This document shows, piece by piece, positions 35,574 to 43,302 of a stretch of 64,000 nucleotides of DNA (within the stretch, counting starts at the first letter, position 1; the number at the start of each line of letters is the position of its first letter). The notes below the pieces were generated by a model, which was not told the DNA's origin, made no database searches, and was given only the letters and a program-made list of their open reading frames with translations. The position numbers and the translations under genes were made by a program. Location of the stretch: the NCBI GenBank assembly GCA_963832725.1, contig CAWHVG010000002.1, forward strand, positions 1,178,001-1,242,000, read 5' to 3'. This DNA is from JAEZBP01 sp963832725. GTDB lineage: Bacteria > Myxococcota_A > Polyangia > Polyangiales > Sandaracinaceae.

Positions 35574-36434
35574 CAGAATTGCCCCTGGACGACGGCCTGG
35601 CAGCCGTGGGTGTCGCAGGCGGCGCTGGCGCGTGTGCTGCTGCCACCGCCGCCATCGCCGAGGAGGATCGCGAGCAACGCGCCCACGACCGTGAGGCTCG
35701 CGCCGGCGACCAGTGCGATGTCGGCGGCCACCGCGAGATCGTGCGCCGAGACGAGGCCCTGGTAGGCGCTGGAGGTGCAGCGCGTGTCGACGCACCCGAA
35801 CACCAGCCCGGGTGGCGTACCCGCGGTGGGCGGCGGGTTGCGCGCGCTGTCGGCCTGGCTGAGCGCCGTCCCGCCCATGGCGAACCCGACGATGACGCCC
35901 GTGATGCCGAGGGCGGCCACGGCGACGCCGAAGGGCCAGGGCGTGAACCCGCCGCCCCGCTCCGGTGTCGGCTCGGGCGGGAGATTCGATGAAGGGCTGG
36001 TCGTCGCCGCTCTGCTCGGTCGAGGCCGCCGCCGTGGACGCAGCAGCGGGCGGCATGCGCAGCGCGTCGATCCGCTCCTGGGCCATCGCGCGGTTGGGCG
36101 CCGAGGGGTCGTCTGCCGTCTCGTCCAAGAAGCGCTGGTAGGCGGCGATGGCGTCGTCGCGGTGGCCGAGCCGCTCGTTGGCCCGGCCGATTCGGTAGAG
36201 GACCTCGGCCCGGTCTTGGCCCTCGGGCATGAGGTCATACGCTCTACGCCACTCGTCGAGCGCGGTCGCGTAGTCCTCGTTCCGAACCGCGGTTGCCGCG
36301 AGCTCCTGGTGGCGGTGGACCTCGATCGCGCGGTCGCTCTCCGAGACTTCCTCCTGCGCTCGCGCGGTCGACGTGCCGATCGCGATCTGCGAGAGCAACA
36401 GCGCCGTCACCGCGAGCACCGATCCTCGAAGCAT
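35573..36434 (-). CDS. Secreted/periplasmic TPR protein with C-terminal membrane helices (frameshifted)
   Basis: Corrected length 286 residues. Signal peptide MLRGSVLAVTALLLSQIAIG cleaved near ARAQEE. TPR units: RHQELAATAVRNEDYATALD, EWRRAYDLMPEGQDRAEVLY and RIGRANERLGHRDDAIAAYQ. A Pro-rich linker follows, broken by an extra base at 35983-35987 (gene-sense GAATC); removing it gives FIDLPPEPTPERGGG. Then two membrane helices (VAVAALGITGVIVGFAMGG and IALVAGASLTVVGALLAILL) flank a Cys-containing loop. This TPR plus two-helix layout is common in uncharacterised myxobacterial proteins. Confidence 0.78.
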
Positions 36435-36648
36435 GTCCTCGACTCCCGCGTCGGGCGTTGGGCGGGCGGTCTTGCCTCGCCAGGCGGCAGAAGTGGGCCG
36501 CGACGCCCAATCCGCCGACCTGCGGGCTCTAGTGGACGGACCCGCTGGCGTCAAGCCGCCGGACCCTCGCCCGCGCTCCAATCCAGCGCCCTCGAAGGGC
36601 CCATGGCGAGTCGCGAATCACGGCGTACGCGGACGCGGCCGCGCCCGG

Positions 36649-37752
36649 TCAATGGAGGAGCGCGGCGACGCGCCGGGCCAGCGCTTCGGAGGCTGTCAGG
36701 CCCGGCGATTCGATGCCGATCAGGTGCACGAGACCCGCCGGGCGCGCTTCCAGCACGAAGTCGCGCGCCTCGTCCCCCGGACCGTAGAGCTTGGGCCGAA
36801 TACCGGCATAGTCGGGTGTCAGATCGCTCGCGCGGACTTCGGGTAGGTAGGCTCGCAGAGCCTGGGCGAAGGTGTCGGCTTTGTCGGGGTCGACGTCGTA
36901 ACGCGGCGCGTCGACGTACTCGGTGTCCGGGCCGGCGCGAAAGGCGCCGCCGAGGTCCATCGTCAGGTGCACGCCGAGACCTGCGTGGACGGGGACGGGG
37001 TAGACCAGGTGCCGCGCCACGGCGCCCAGACGCGGCGCGAGGGCGAAGTAGTCGCCTTTGCAGAAGCGGAGGCGCCAGCCGAGCGCGTCGACGTCCAGGC
37101 CCGCCATCGCCGCGACCCGATCGGCCGAAAGGCCTGCCGCGTTGACCACGTGCGTCGCGCCGAGGGCGAAGAGCTCTCCGTCCGGCCCGCGCGTCGTCAC
37201 CCTCCAGCCGGACCCGGCTGGCTCGAGCGCCGTGAGCTCGGTCCGGAACGCGAGCCGGGCTCCCTTCGACTGCGCCTCGGCGGCGTAGCTTCGCGCCAGT
37301 CCTTCTGCGTCGACGATGCCGCTCTCCGGTGAGAAGAGCCCCGCCGCCGCGTGCACCCGCGGCTCGCGACGGAGGACCTCGGCTGCGTCGAGGAGCTCCA
37401 GCGCGCCCGCCCCGTTGTCGAGCCCGCGGGCGAGCAGCTTCTGCAGGACCGGGATCTCCTCGTCGCGGGTGGCCACCACGAGCTTGCCGGTCCGCCGGTG
37501 CGCGATCCCTTCCCGGCGGCAGCGCGCGTAGAGCCGCTCGCGACCTTCCACGCAGGTCACGGCGCGCAGGGATCGGGGTGGGTAGTAGAGCCCGGCGTGG
37601 ATCACGCCGCTGTTTCGGCTGGTGGTCTCGCGCGCGGGGCCGTCGTGGCGCTCGACCACCACCACCTCACGGCCCGCGCCGCTGAGTGCGGCGGCACAGG
37701 CCAGCCCCACCGCGCCAGCACCCACGACGACGACGTCGGTCTCTGCGTCCAC
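36649..37752 (-). CDS. FAD-dependent L-2-hydroxyglutarate dehydrogenase/oxidase-like protein
   Basis: 367 residues. Rossmann FAD site VVVVGAGAVGLACAAALSGA and VVVVERHDGPARETTSRNSG, then HAGLYYPPRSLRA, the hallmark of the LhgO/L2HGDH group in the DAO superfamily. C-terminal FAD contact IGIESPGLTASEALA. I use GTG 37752 (VDAETD), just before the domain; ATG 37785 would add 11 residues. Probable reaction: oxidation of L-2-hydroxyglutarate to 2-oxoglutarate. The 214 bases upstream of 36649 show nothing. Confidence 0.85.
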   Translation of the reverse strand: MDAETDVVVVGAGAVGLACAAALSGAGREVVVVERHDGPARETTSRNSGVIHAGLYYPPRSLRAVTCVEGRERLYARCRREGIAHRRTGKLVVATRDEEIPVLQKLLARGLDNGAGALELLDAAEVLRREPRVHAAAGLFSPESGIVDAEGLARSYAAEAQSKGARLAFRTELTALEPAGSGWRVTTRGPDGELFALGATHVVNAAGLSADRVAAMAGLDVDALGWRLRFCKGDYFALAPRLGAVARHLVYPVPVHAGLGVHLTMDLGGAFRAGPDTEYVDAPRYDVDPDKADTFAQALRAYLPEVRASDLTPDYAGIRPKLYGPGDEARDFVLEARPAGLVHLIGIESPGLTASEALARRVAALLH

Positions 37753-37891
37753 GCGACGGAGGGTAGCGCGCCCGCCGGCCGCCACCGCGTTCGCTCCGGT
37801 CGTTCGACGCCAAAGGCACGCGCGCTTCCCTGGTCATCCGCGAACGGTGGAGCTAATCGCAGAGTGTGGGCATCCGACGCATGGCCGACCG

Positions 37892-39199
37892 ATGAACGAC
37901 GACGCGCGACATCTGGGGCGGCACCCATGGCCTCTCGGCCTCTCCCGCTCCGACGTCGATCAGGTGCTGGTCGTCGTCAGCGACATCGAGATCGGCGCCG
38001 GCGGCTCGGTCGACGACTTCCTCCAGAGCGAGCACCTGGGTGAGCTGCTCTTGGGCTATTGCCGTCCGCCTTTCGCCGACCTGCCGCTGACCATCGTCTT
38101 CAACGGCGACACCTTCGACCTGCTCAAGACGGCGCACGAGGGCGCCTTCCCCACCTACGTGACGGAGGAGGTCGCGCTGGCGAAGCTGGAGCGCATCCTG
38201 GCCGCCCACGAACCGCTCTTCGCCTCGCTCCGGCGCGTGCTGGACCACAGTGAGGCCCCTCGAAGCCTGCGCTTCGTGGTCGGCAATCACGACATGGAGG
38301 TCCTCTTTCCGGGCGTGCAGGCGCGGGTCCGCCGCGCGCTCGGCGATCGCGACGCCATCTTCTTCGACGGGCTCACGACGAGCGTCGGCGACGTGCACAT
38401 CGAGCACGGTCAGCAGCACGACCCGCTCTTCGCCGTCGACGAGGCGCGCCCCTTCCTCGAGCACGAGGGGCAGAAGGTGCTGAACCTGCCGTGGGGCACG
38501 GTGGCGCTCCTCGATGTCGTGATGCCTTTCTTGCCCGAGCTCCACCAGCTCGATCGGCTCAAGCCCAAGAGCGCCGTGCTGGACGCCATCCCGGAGGTGC
38601 GAGAGCTGCTCATGGAGGCCTTCTGGCGCTACTGGACGCGCGACTACTGGCAGGAGTATCTCGCCCGCCGCGACCCGCTGCACCGCGTGAGCTGGACGAT
38701 GCTCAAGGAGGTCGCCTATCGCTTCGGGTCGGGGGATCCCGACGTGTCCATGACGGACGTGCGGACCTTCCTCCGCAGCCGCCGGCGCGACGCTCGGATC
38801 AGCCTGCTCGGTCACCAGCACGAGCCGGCGTGGTGGAACGACGCGGATCGCCGCGTGCTGCGCACGGGCTGCTTCCGCAACGAGTTCGTTCTGGACATCG
38901 AGCACGGTCCGCCTCGCCTGCTCCCCAAGGTCTACGCCGAGCTCTACCTGCGGGGCGGTCGGACCCTCCGCTCGCATCTCGTCGAGGCCGGCTTTCCGCT
39001 GCCGGCGATCCAGGCCGTGCCCGCGTCGCTCGAGGAGGTCCTGCCGGCGGTCCGGCGGCTCGCCGGTGCTCGTCACACCTCGGACGCGGGTGAACGGCTC
39101 GCGGAGCGTATCGCCCAGGAGCACGCCGAGGCCGCCGCGCCCCACTCCCGCCAGCGCTCGGGCTTCGTCGAGACGCTCTGGAACCTCCTGGAGCGCTGA
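37892..39199 (+). CDS. Calcineurin-like metallophosphoesterase with altered first motif
   Basis: 435 residues. Metal motifs: VVVSDIEIGAGG (motif I, where the usual DxH is DxE), IVFNGDTFDLL, FVVGNHDMEVLFPG, VHIEHGQQHDPLF and ISLLGHQHEP. The arrangement with HGQQHD is like LpxH-type UDP-2,3-diacylglucosamine hydrolases, but the length and the large alpha-helical insertion (about 200-290) differ. The His-to-Glu change in motif I may alter metal choice. Substrate unknown. Confidence 0.8.
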   Translation: MNDDARHLGRHPWPLGLSRSDVDQVLVVVSDIEIGAGGSVDDFLQSEHLGELLLGYCRPPFADLPLTIVFNGDTFDLLKTAHEGAFPTYVTEEVALAKLERILAAHEPLFASLRRVLDHSEAPRSLRFVVGNHDMEVLFPGVQARVRRALGDRDAIFFDGLTTSVGDVHIEHGQQHDPLFAVDEARPFLEHEGQKVLNLPWGTVALLDVVMPFLPELHQLDRLKPKSAVLDAIPEVRELLMEAFWRYWTRDYWQEYLARRDPLHRVSWTMLKEVAYRFGSGDPDVSMTDVRTFLRSRRRDARISLLGHQHEPAWWNDADRRVLRTGCFRNEFVLDIEHGPPRLLPKVYAELYLRGGRTLRSHLVEAGFPLPAIQAVPASLEEVLPAVRRLAGARHTSDAGERLAERIAQEHAEAAAPHSRQRSGFVETLWNLLER

Positions 39200-39313
39200 A
39201 GCCGGTCGGCGCCTTCGACGCGACGACCGACCTCGGGCCGTATCTCGCCGCGCGCGCCGATTCGATCGCTTTTCGCTGGCGAATGACAGGCCCGGAGGAG
39301 ACCATCACCCCCC

Positions 39314-40420
39314 GTGCAGGTCTGGCTGGCGTACCTCTCCGAACACCCCTGGGTCGGCGCCGGCGCCGTGCTCCTCAGCTCGTTCCTCGTCGCCTGGGGA
39401 GTCGAGGTCATCGTGCTCGGCGTCCTCTCGCGCCTCGCTTCGCGGACGAAGACGGATGTGGACGACCAGGTGATCGCGCTGCTCCGCCGGCCGATCTACC
39501 TGAGCGTCCTCCTCTTCGGGATCCACACGTCGATCACGATCGTCGGGCCGTCCGAGGAGATCCGACGTCTCATCGGCGCGACGCTGCAGACGATGGCCAT
39601 CGTCGTCTGGGCGATCTCCTCACTCCGCATCGGGACGCTCCTCTTGCGCCACCTCGCTGGCGCCGCCAAGACGACCTCGCTGGTGCAGGCGCGCACGCAG
39701 CCGATCTTCGACATCTTCTTGAAGACGGCCGTCCTCGGTGGTGGCGCGTACCTCTTCCTCGTCGCGTGGGGCATCGACATCGGCGCCTGGATCGCCTCCG
39801 CCGGCATCGTCGGTATCGCGGTCGGTTTCGCGGCCCGCGACTCGCTCGCGAACTACTTCGCCGGCGTCTTCATCATCGCCGACGCGCCCTACAAGCTCGG
39901 CGACGTGATCGTGCTCGACGACGGAACCCGCGGCCGTGTGACCGATATCGGCCTGCGGTCGACGCGGATCTTCACGCGCGACGACATCGAGATCAACATC
40001 CCGAACTCGATCCTCGGAAACATGAAAGTGGTGAACGCCAGCGCGGGGCCGACGCCGCACGAGCGGATCGCGATCGAGGTCTCGGTGGGCTACGGGAGCG
40101 ATGTCGAGCAGGTGCTGGAGATCCTGCGAGCGGTCGTCCCGGGGACGCCGCACGTCGCGTCGGACCGCGAGCCCGAGGTGCTCTTCACGAAGATGGGTGA
40201 CTCCGGGTTGGAGCTGCGCCTTCTGGTCTGGGTCGTGGATCCGGGGGTGTTCGAGACGGTGAAGCACGCGCTGAACCTGAAGGCCTACAACGCGCTCCGC
40301 GCCGCGGACATCGAGATCCCCTTCCCGAAGACCGACGTCTACGTGCGCGAGCTGCCCTCTTCCTCCCGCGTTGCCGACTCCCTGGTCGAGCCTCGCTCCG
40401 AGGAGCGGGTCAGCGCCTGA
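39314..40420 (+). CDS. MscS-family mechanosensitive ion channel
   Basis: 368 residues from GTG 39314. Four membrane helices; the pore-lining helix and beta domain are clear: IASAGIVGIAVGFAARDSLA, NYFAGVFIIADAPYKLGDVI, VTDIGLRSTRIFTRDDIEI and NIPNSILGNMKVVN. A C-terminal alpha/beta vestibule domain follows. Should open under membrane tension to relieve osmotic shock. Stands in a plus-strand run with the phosphoesterase and dienoyl-CoA reductase. Confidence 0.93.
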   Translation: MQVWLAYLSEHPWVGAGAVLLSSFLVAWGVEVIVLGVLSRLASRTKTDVDDQVIALLRRPIYLSVLLFGIHTSITIVGPSEEIRRLIGATLQTMAIVVWAISSLRIGTLLLRHLAGAAKTTSLVQARTQPIFDIFLKTAVLGGGAYLFLVAWGIDIGAWIASAGIVGIAVGFAARDSLANYFAGVFIIADAPYKLGDVIVLDDGTRGRVTDIGLRSTRIFTRDDIEINIPNSILGNMKVVNASAGPTPHERIAIEVSVGYGSDVEQVLEILRAVVPGTPHVASDREPEVLFTKMGDSGLELRLLVWVVDPGVFETVKHALNLKAYNALRAADIEIPFPKTDVYVRELPSSSRVADSLVEPRSEERVSA

Positions 40421-40472
40421 CGCGTCGCTCGCGCTCCGAACGGCTGCTACCGTGGCCAGCCTGGAGGTCGGC

Positions 40473-41267
40473 ATGAGCGTGTTTCGCGACGATATCCTCG
40501 AGGGCAAGGTCGCCTTCGTCACCGGCGGCGGATCGGGCATCTGCAAAGGCATCGCCCGCGCGTACATGGCCCACGGCGCGAACGTGGCCATCGTGAGCCG
40601 CAAGGCCGAGCGCCTCGAGGCGGCGGCGAAGGAGCTGAGCGAGGAGACGGGCCGGGAGTGCCTCGCCACGCCCGCCGACGTGCGCGATCCGGTGCGCGTG
40701 GAGGAGGCCCTCGACAAGACGCTGGACCGCTTCGGCCGCGTCGACATGGTGGTCAACGGCGCGGCGGGGAATTTCCTCTGCCCCGCGGCGCAGCTCTCCT
40801 ACAACGCGTTCCGCACGGTGGTCGACATCGACGCGGTCGGCACGTGGAACGTGAGCCGCGCGGCGTTCGAGAAGCGCCTCCGCGATCACGGCGGCTCGAT
40901 CCTCAATATCTCGGCCACGCTCCACTACGCGGCGACGCCGCTCCAGACCCACGCCTCGGCGGCCAAGGCGGCGGTGGACTCGTTGACCAGGAGCCTCGCG
41001 CTCGAGTGGGGCCCGATGGGCATCCGCGTGAACGCGATCGCGCCGGGCCCGATCGACGACACCGAGGGCATGACGCGCCTCGCGCCGCCGGACATGAAGG
41101 AGAAGCTCGAAGGCGCCGTCCCGCTGAAGCGCTTCGGCACCGTGGAGGACATCGCCAACGCCGCCGTCTTCCTCGCCAGCGACGCGGCCAGCTACGTCCA
41201 CGGCGCCATCATGGTCGTCGACGGCGGCGCGTGGCTGCCCGGCATGGGCGTCGCGTTCGGCCTCTGA
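40473..41267 (+). CDS. 2,4-dienoyl-CoA reductase-like SDR
   Basis: 264 residues. NADPH motif FVTGGGSGICKGIA; VVNGAAGNFLCPA and LSYNAFRTVVDIDAVGTWNV are the hallmark of the peroxisomal-type dienoyl-CoA reductases (DECR2 group). The usual SDR Tyr of YxxxK is replaced (THASAAK), as in that group, and IAPGPIDDTEGMTRL matches it too. Role: reduction of 2,4-dienoyl-CoA in beta-oxidation of unsaturated fatty acids. GGAGG precedes ATG 40473. Confidence 0.88.
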   Translation: MSVFRDDILEGKVAFVTGGGSGICKGIARAYMAHGANVAIVSRKAERLEAAAKELSEETGRECLATPADVRDPVRVEEALDKTLDRFGRVDMVVNGAAGNFLCPAAQLSYNAFRTVVDIDAVGTWNVSRAAFEKRLRDHGGSILNISATLHYAATPLQTHASAAKAAVDSLTRSLALEWGPMGIRVNAIAPGPIDDTEGMTRLAPPDMKEKLEGAVPLKRFGTVEDIANAAVFLASDAASYVHGAIMVVDGGAWLPGMGVAFGL

Positions 41268-41288
41268 TCTTCACAGCGCCGCGGTGAG

Positions 41289-41819
41289 TCAACGGCGCGC
41301 GCGGAGCAGGGCCGCGAGCTCGAAGACGTGCGCGTCGTGTGCGTCGAGCTCGCGTAGCGCCTCTTCGAGGCGCAGCAGGTACTCGTCGTTGGGGCCGCTC
41401 GGGCCGTGCGAGCGCGCGATCTGATCGACGATGATCTCGCTCGGCGCCGGGCCGAGGTAGTTCGGGTTCTCGGGGCCGGCGATGTAGAGGATGGACGCGA
41501 TCGCTCCTTGCTCCGGCAGGAGCGCGAGCTCGACCGAGACCCGCTCGTAGCCGCCCTTCTCGCGGTGATCGAGGGCCCCGAGGACCTCCGCCCAGACCGT
41601 CTCGGAGACGAGGTAAGCCATGCCCACGCATTCGGCCTCGGCATCGCGGACGAGCGTGACGACGCGGCCCGGCGCGCCCGGCACGCCGCGGTGATCGGTG
41701 GAGCCCTGCCAGAAGCGACGGGCGAACCCGCGCAGACGCGCCGGCCGGGCTTCGAGGTGCTCGAACGCAGGCCGCCACACCAGCGAGCCGTAGCCGAAGA
41801 TCCAGCGCGCTCCGATCAT
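41289..41819 (-). CDS. chaC: ChaC-family gamma-glutamylcyclotransferase
   Basis: 176 residues. WIFGYGSLVWRPAFEHLEAR (GYGSL substrate loop), RRFWQGSTDHRGVPGAPGRV and VWAEVLGALDHREKGGYERV carrying the catalytic Glu of the ChaC group, and GPENPNYLGPAPSEII. Cleaves glutathione to 5-oxoproline and Cys-Gly. ATG 41819 starts just before the domain. Convergent with the SDR, 21 bases apart. The 330 bases upstream to 42151 hold no supported feature. Confidence 0.92.
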   Translation of the reverse strand: MIGARWIFGYGSLVWRPAFEHLEARPARLRGFARRFWQGSTDHRGVPGAPGRVVTLVRDAEAECVGMAYLVSETVWAEVLGALDHREKGGYERVSVELALLPEQGAIASILYIAGPENPNYLGPAPSEIIVDQIARSHGPSGPNDEYLLRLEEALRELDAHDAHVFELAALLRARR

Positions 41820-42151
41820 CGCCTCGTTGCGTAGCACGAAGGGCGAGCGAGCGGGCGGGACGCCGCCACCGCGCATCCGCCCGCTCCGCGAAGCGAACGC
41901 CGTTCACATTTTGGCGATCGACGGGAGAGGCGGATCTTCTCGTACGCGTTTGATATTGCGGTGCATTTTGTCGGAGCGCTGAGCGTAGGTGAACGTGATT
42001 CACGAATTCGTGTGCGTCGCGGTCGCTCGCGTGACGCTGCCTCCGACCCACTTTCCGCGTCCGCGCCTACGCGCCGAGACGCTCGTCGGAGCGGCTGCTC
42101 GCAGGGGCTCGACGGCCGGGCCCGCCAGGTTCATTCTCGTCTTCGACTTCG

Positions 42152-43189
42152 ATGAAGAACGCCGTCCTCGCGTGCCTCGCGGTTTGGCTCCTCCCCTCGC
42201 TCACGCTGGCGCAGGCCGACGTGGCGGACGACCCTTCGGCGCCGCTCCCGGACGCGCTCCTCCGCGTGGCCGAGGATGTGCCCGACGAGCGCACGCCTTC
42301 GCCAGGTCTGCACTACCCGATCAGCAACGAGCACCGGCACGACCTCTACTACCCGTACGTGCGCGAGCTCGGGGGCGCGTTCGTCGGGGTGGGCACCGAC
42401 CAGTGCTACACGATCGCGGCGATGCAGAACGCGTCGCTGATCTGGATCGTGGACTTCGACCCGCTGGTGCCCTTGGTGCACCGCATGTACGGCGTGCTGG
42501 TATCCGTGTCGGAGGATCCGGAGACGTTGGTGGCGCGTTTCTCGCCCGGGCAGCGCCGCGCGACCCGGGCGCTCTTGCGCGAGCGGCTGGCAGACGATCC
42601 CTCGCGCGAGCAGATCGTGTCGGCGTTCGTCCGCGATCGGGACCGCATCTTCCATTACCTCTCGCGCGCCCAGCGGCGGGTGGTCGAGGGCGTGGGAACG
42701 AGCTGGGTGAGCGATCCGGAGCTCTATCGTCGGGTCCGCGCGCTCTTCCAAAACGGGCGCGTCATCGCGCGCAACGGTGACGTGACCGCGAACGGGGCGC
42801 TGCGCGCGGTCGGTCGCGCTGCGCGACAGCTCGGCGTGCCGGTCCGGGTGGTGTACTTCTCGAACGCGGAAGAGTTCTTCCCCTTCGGCCGGGGTTTCCG
42901 CGACAACCTCACGTCGCTCCCGACCGACGAGCGCTCGCTCGTGCTGCGTACCTTCCGCAGGCCTCTCGCTCCCTATCCGCGCGGGGAGCGCTGGCACTAC
43001 ATGGTCGAGCCGGTGACGGACCTGCGCGCGCGCATCGACGAGGGCGGCTACCGGCGCGCGAGGCAGATCGTACTGGACCTCTTGGCCAGCCGAGACCACG
43101 TCGGCGCGCGTGGGATCTCCTACGTCGACGCCCGCGTGCCTCGCCGGGTCCCGCGCGAGCGCCGCCGGCAGCGACGCCGCGTCGAGTGA
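42152..43189 (+). CDS. Secreted protein, LIC_10091-like family
   Basis: 345 residues. Signal peptide MKNAVLACLAVWLLPSLTLA cut before QADVA. Then YPISNEHRHDLYYPYVRELG, GGAFVGVGTDQCYTIAAMQN and ASLIWIVDFDPLVPLVHRMY: the GVGTDQ...D.D pattern recalls the LIC_10091 family, itself of unknown function with a methyltransferase-like core. A second half has RNGDVTANGALRAVGRAARQ and VPVRVVYFSNAEEFFPFG. Strongly basic end. Name is tentative. Confidence 0.65.
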   Translation: MKNAVLACLAVWLLPSLTLAQADVADDPSAPLPDALLRVAEDVPDERTPSPGLHYPISNEHRHDLYYPYVRELGGAFVGVGTDQCYTIAAMQNASLIWIVDFDPLVPLVHRMYGVLVSVSEDPETLVARFSPGQRRATRALLRERLADDPSREQIVSAFVRDRDRIFHYLSRAQRRVVEGVGTSWVSDPELYRRVRALFQNGRVIARNGDVTANGALRAVGRAARQLGVPVRVVYFSNAEEFFPFGRGFRDNLTSLPTDERSLVLRTFRRPLAPYPRGERWHYMVEPVTDLRARIDEGGYRRARQIVLDLLASRDHVGARGISYVDARVPRRVPRERRRQRRRVE

Positions 43190-43203
43190 GCGTTCCCGCG
43201 CGC

Positions 43204-43282
43204 CGGCTCAGAACGCGAGCGGGTCGGCTCGACCTCGGCCGACCTCGCTGCGCGCAGTATGCCGCGTGGTGCGCGAGCACCC
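43204..43282 (-). repeat. Degenerate duplicate of the transglycosylase gene 3' end
   Basis: Matches 43302-43404 with an internal gap: both contain CGGCTCAGAACGCGAGCGGG then CTCGACCTCGG, and both continue CGCTGCGCGC followed by a GTAGGCCGCGT / GTATGCCGCGT pair and a GAGCAC end. It is a decayed copy of the last ~30 codons, lying directly downstream of the intact end. Confidence 0.7.
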
Positions 43283-43302
43283 GGCGCGGGGATGACGCCG
43301 GC

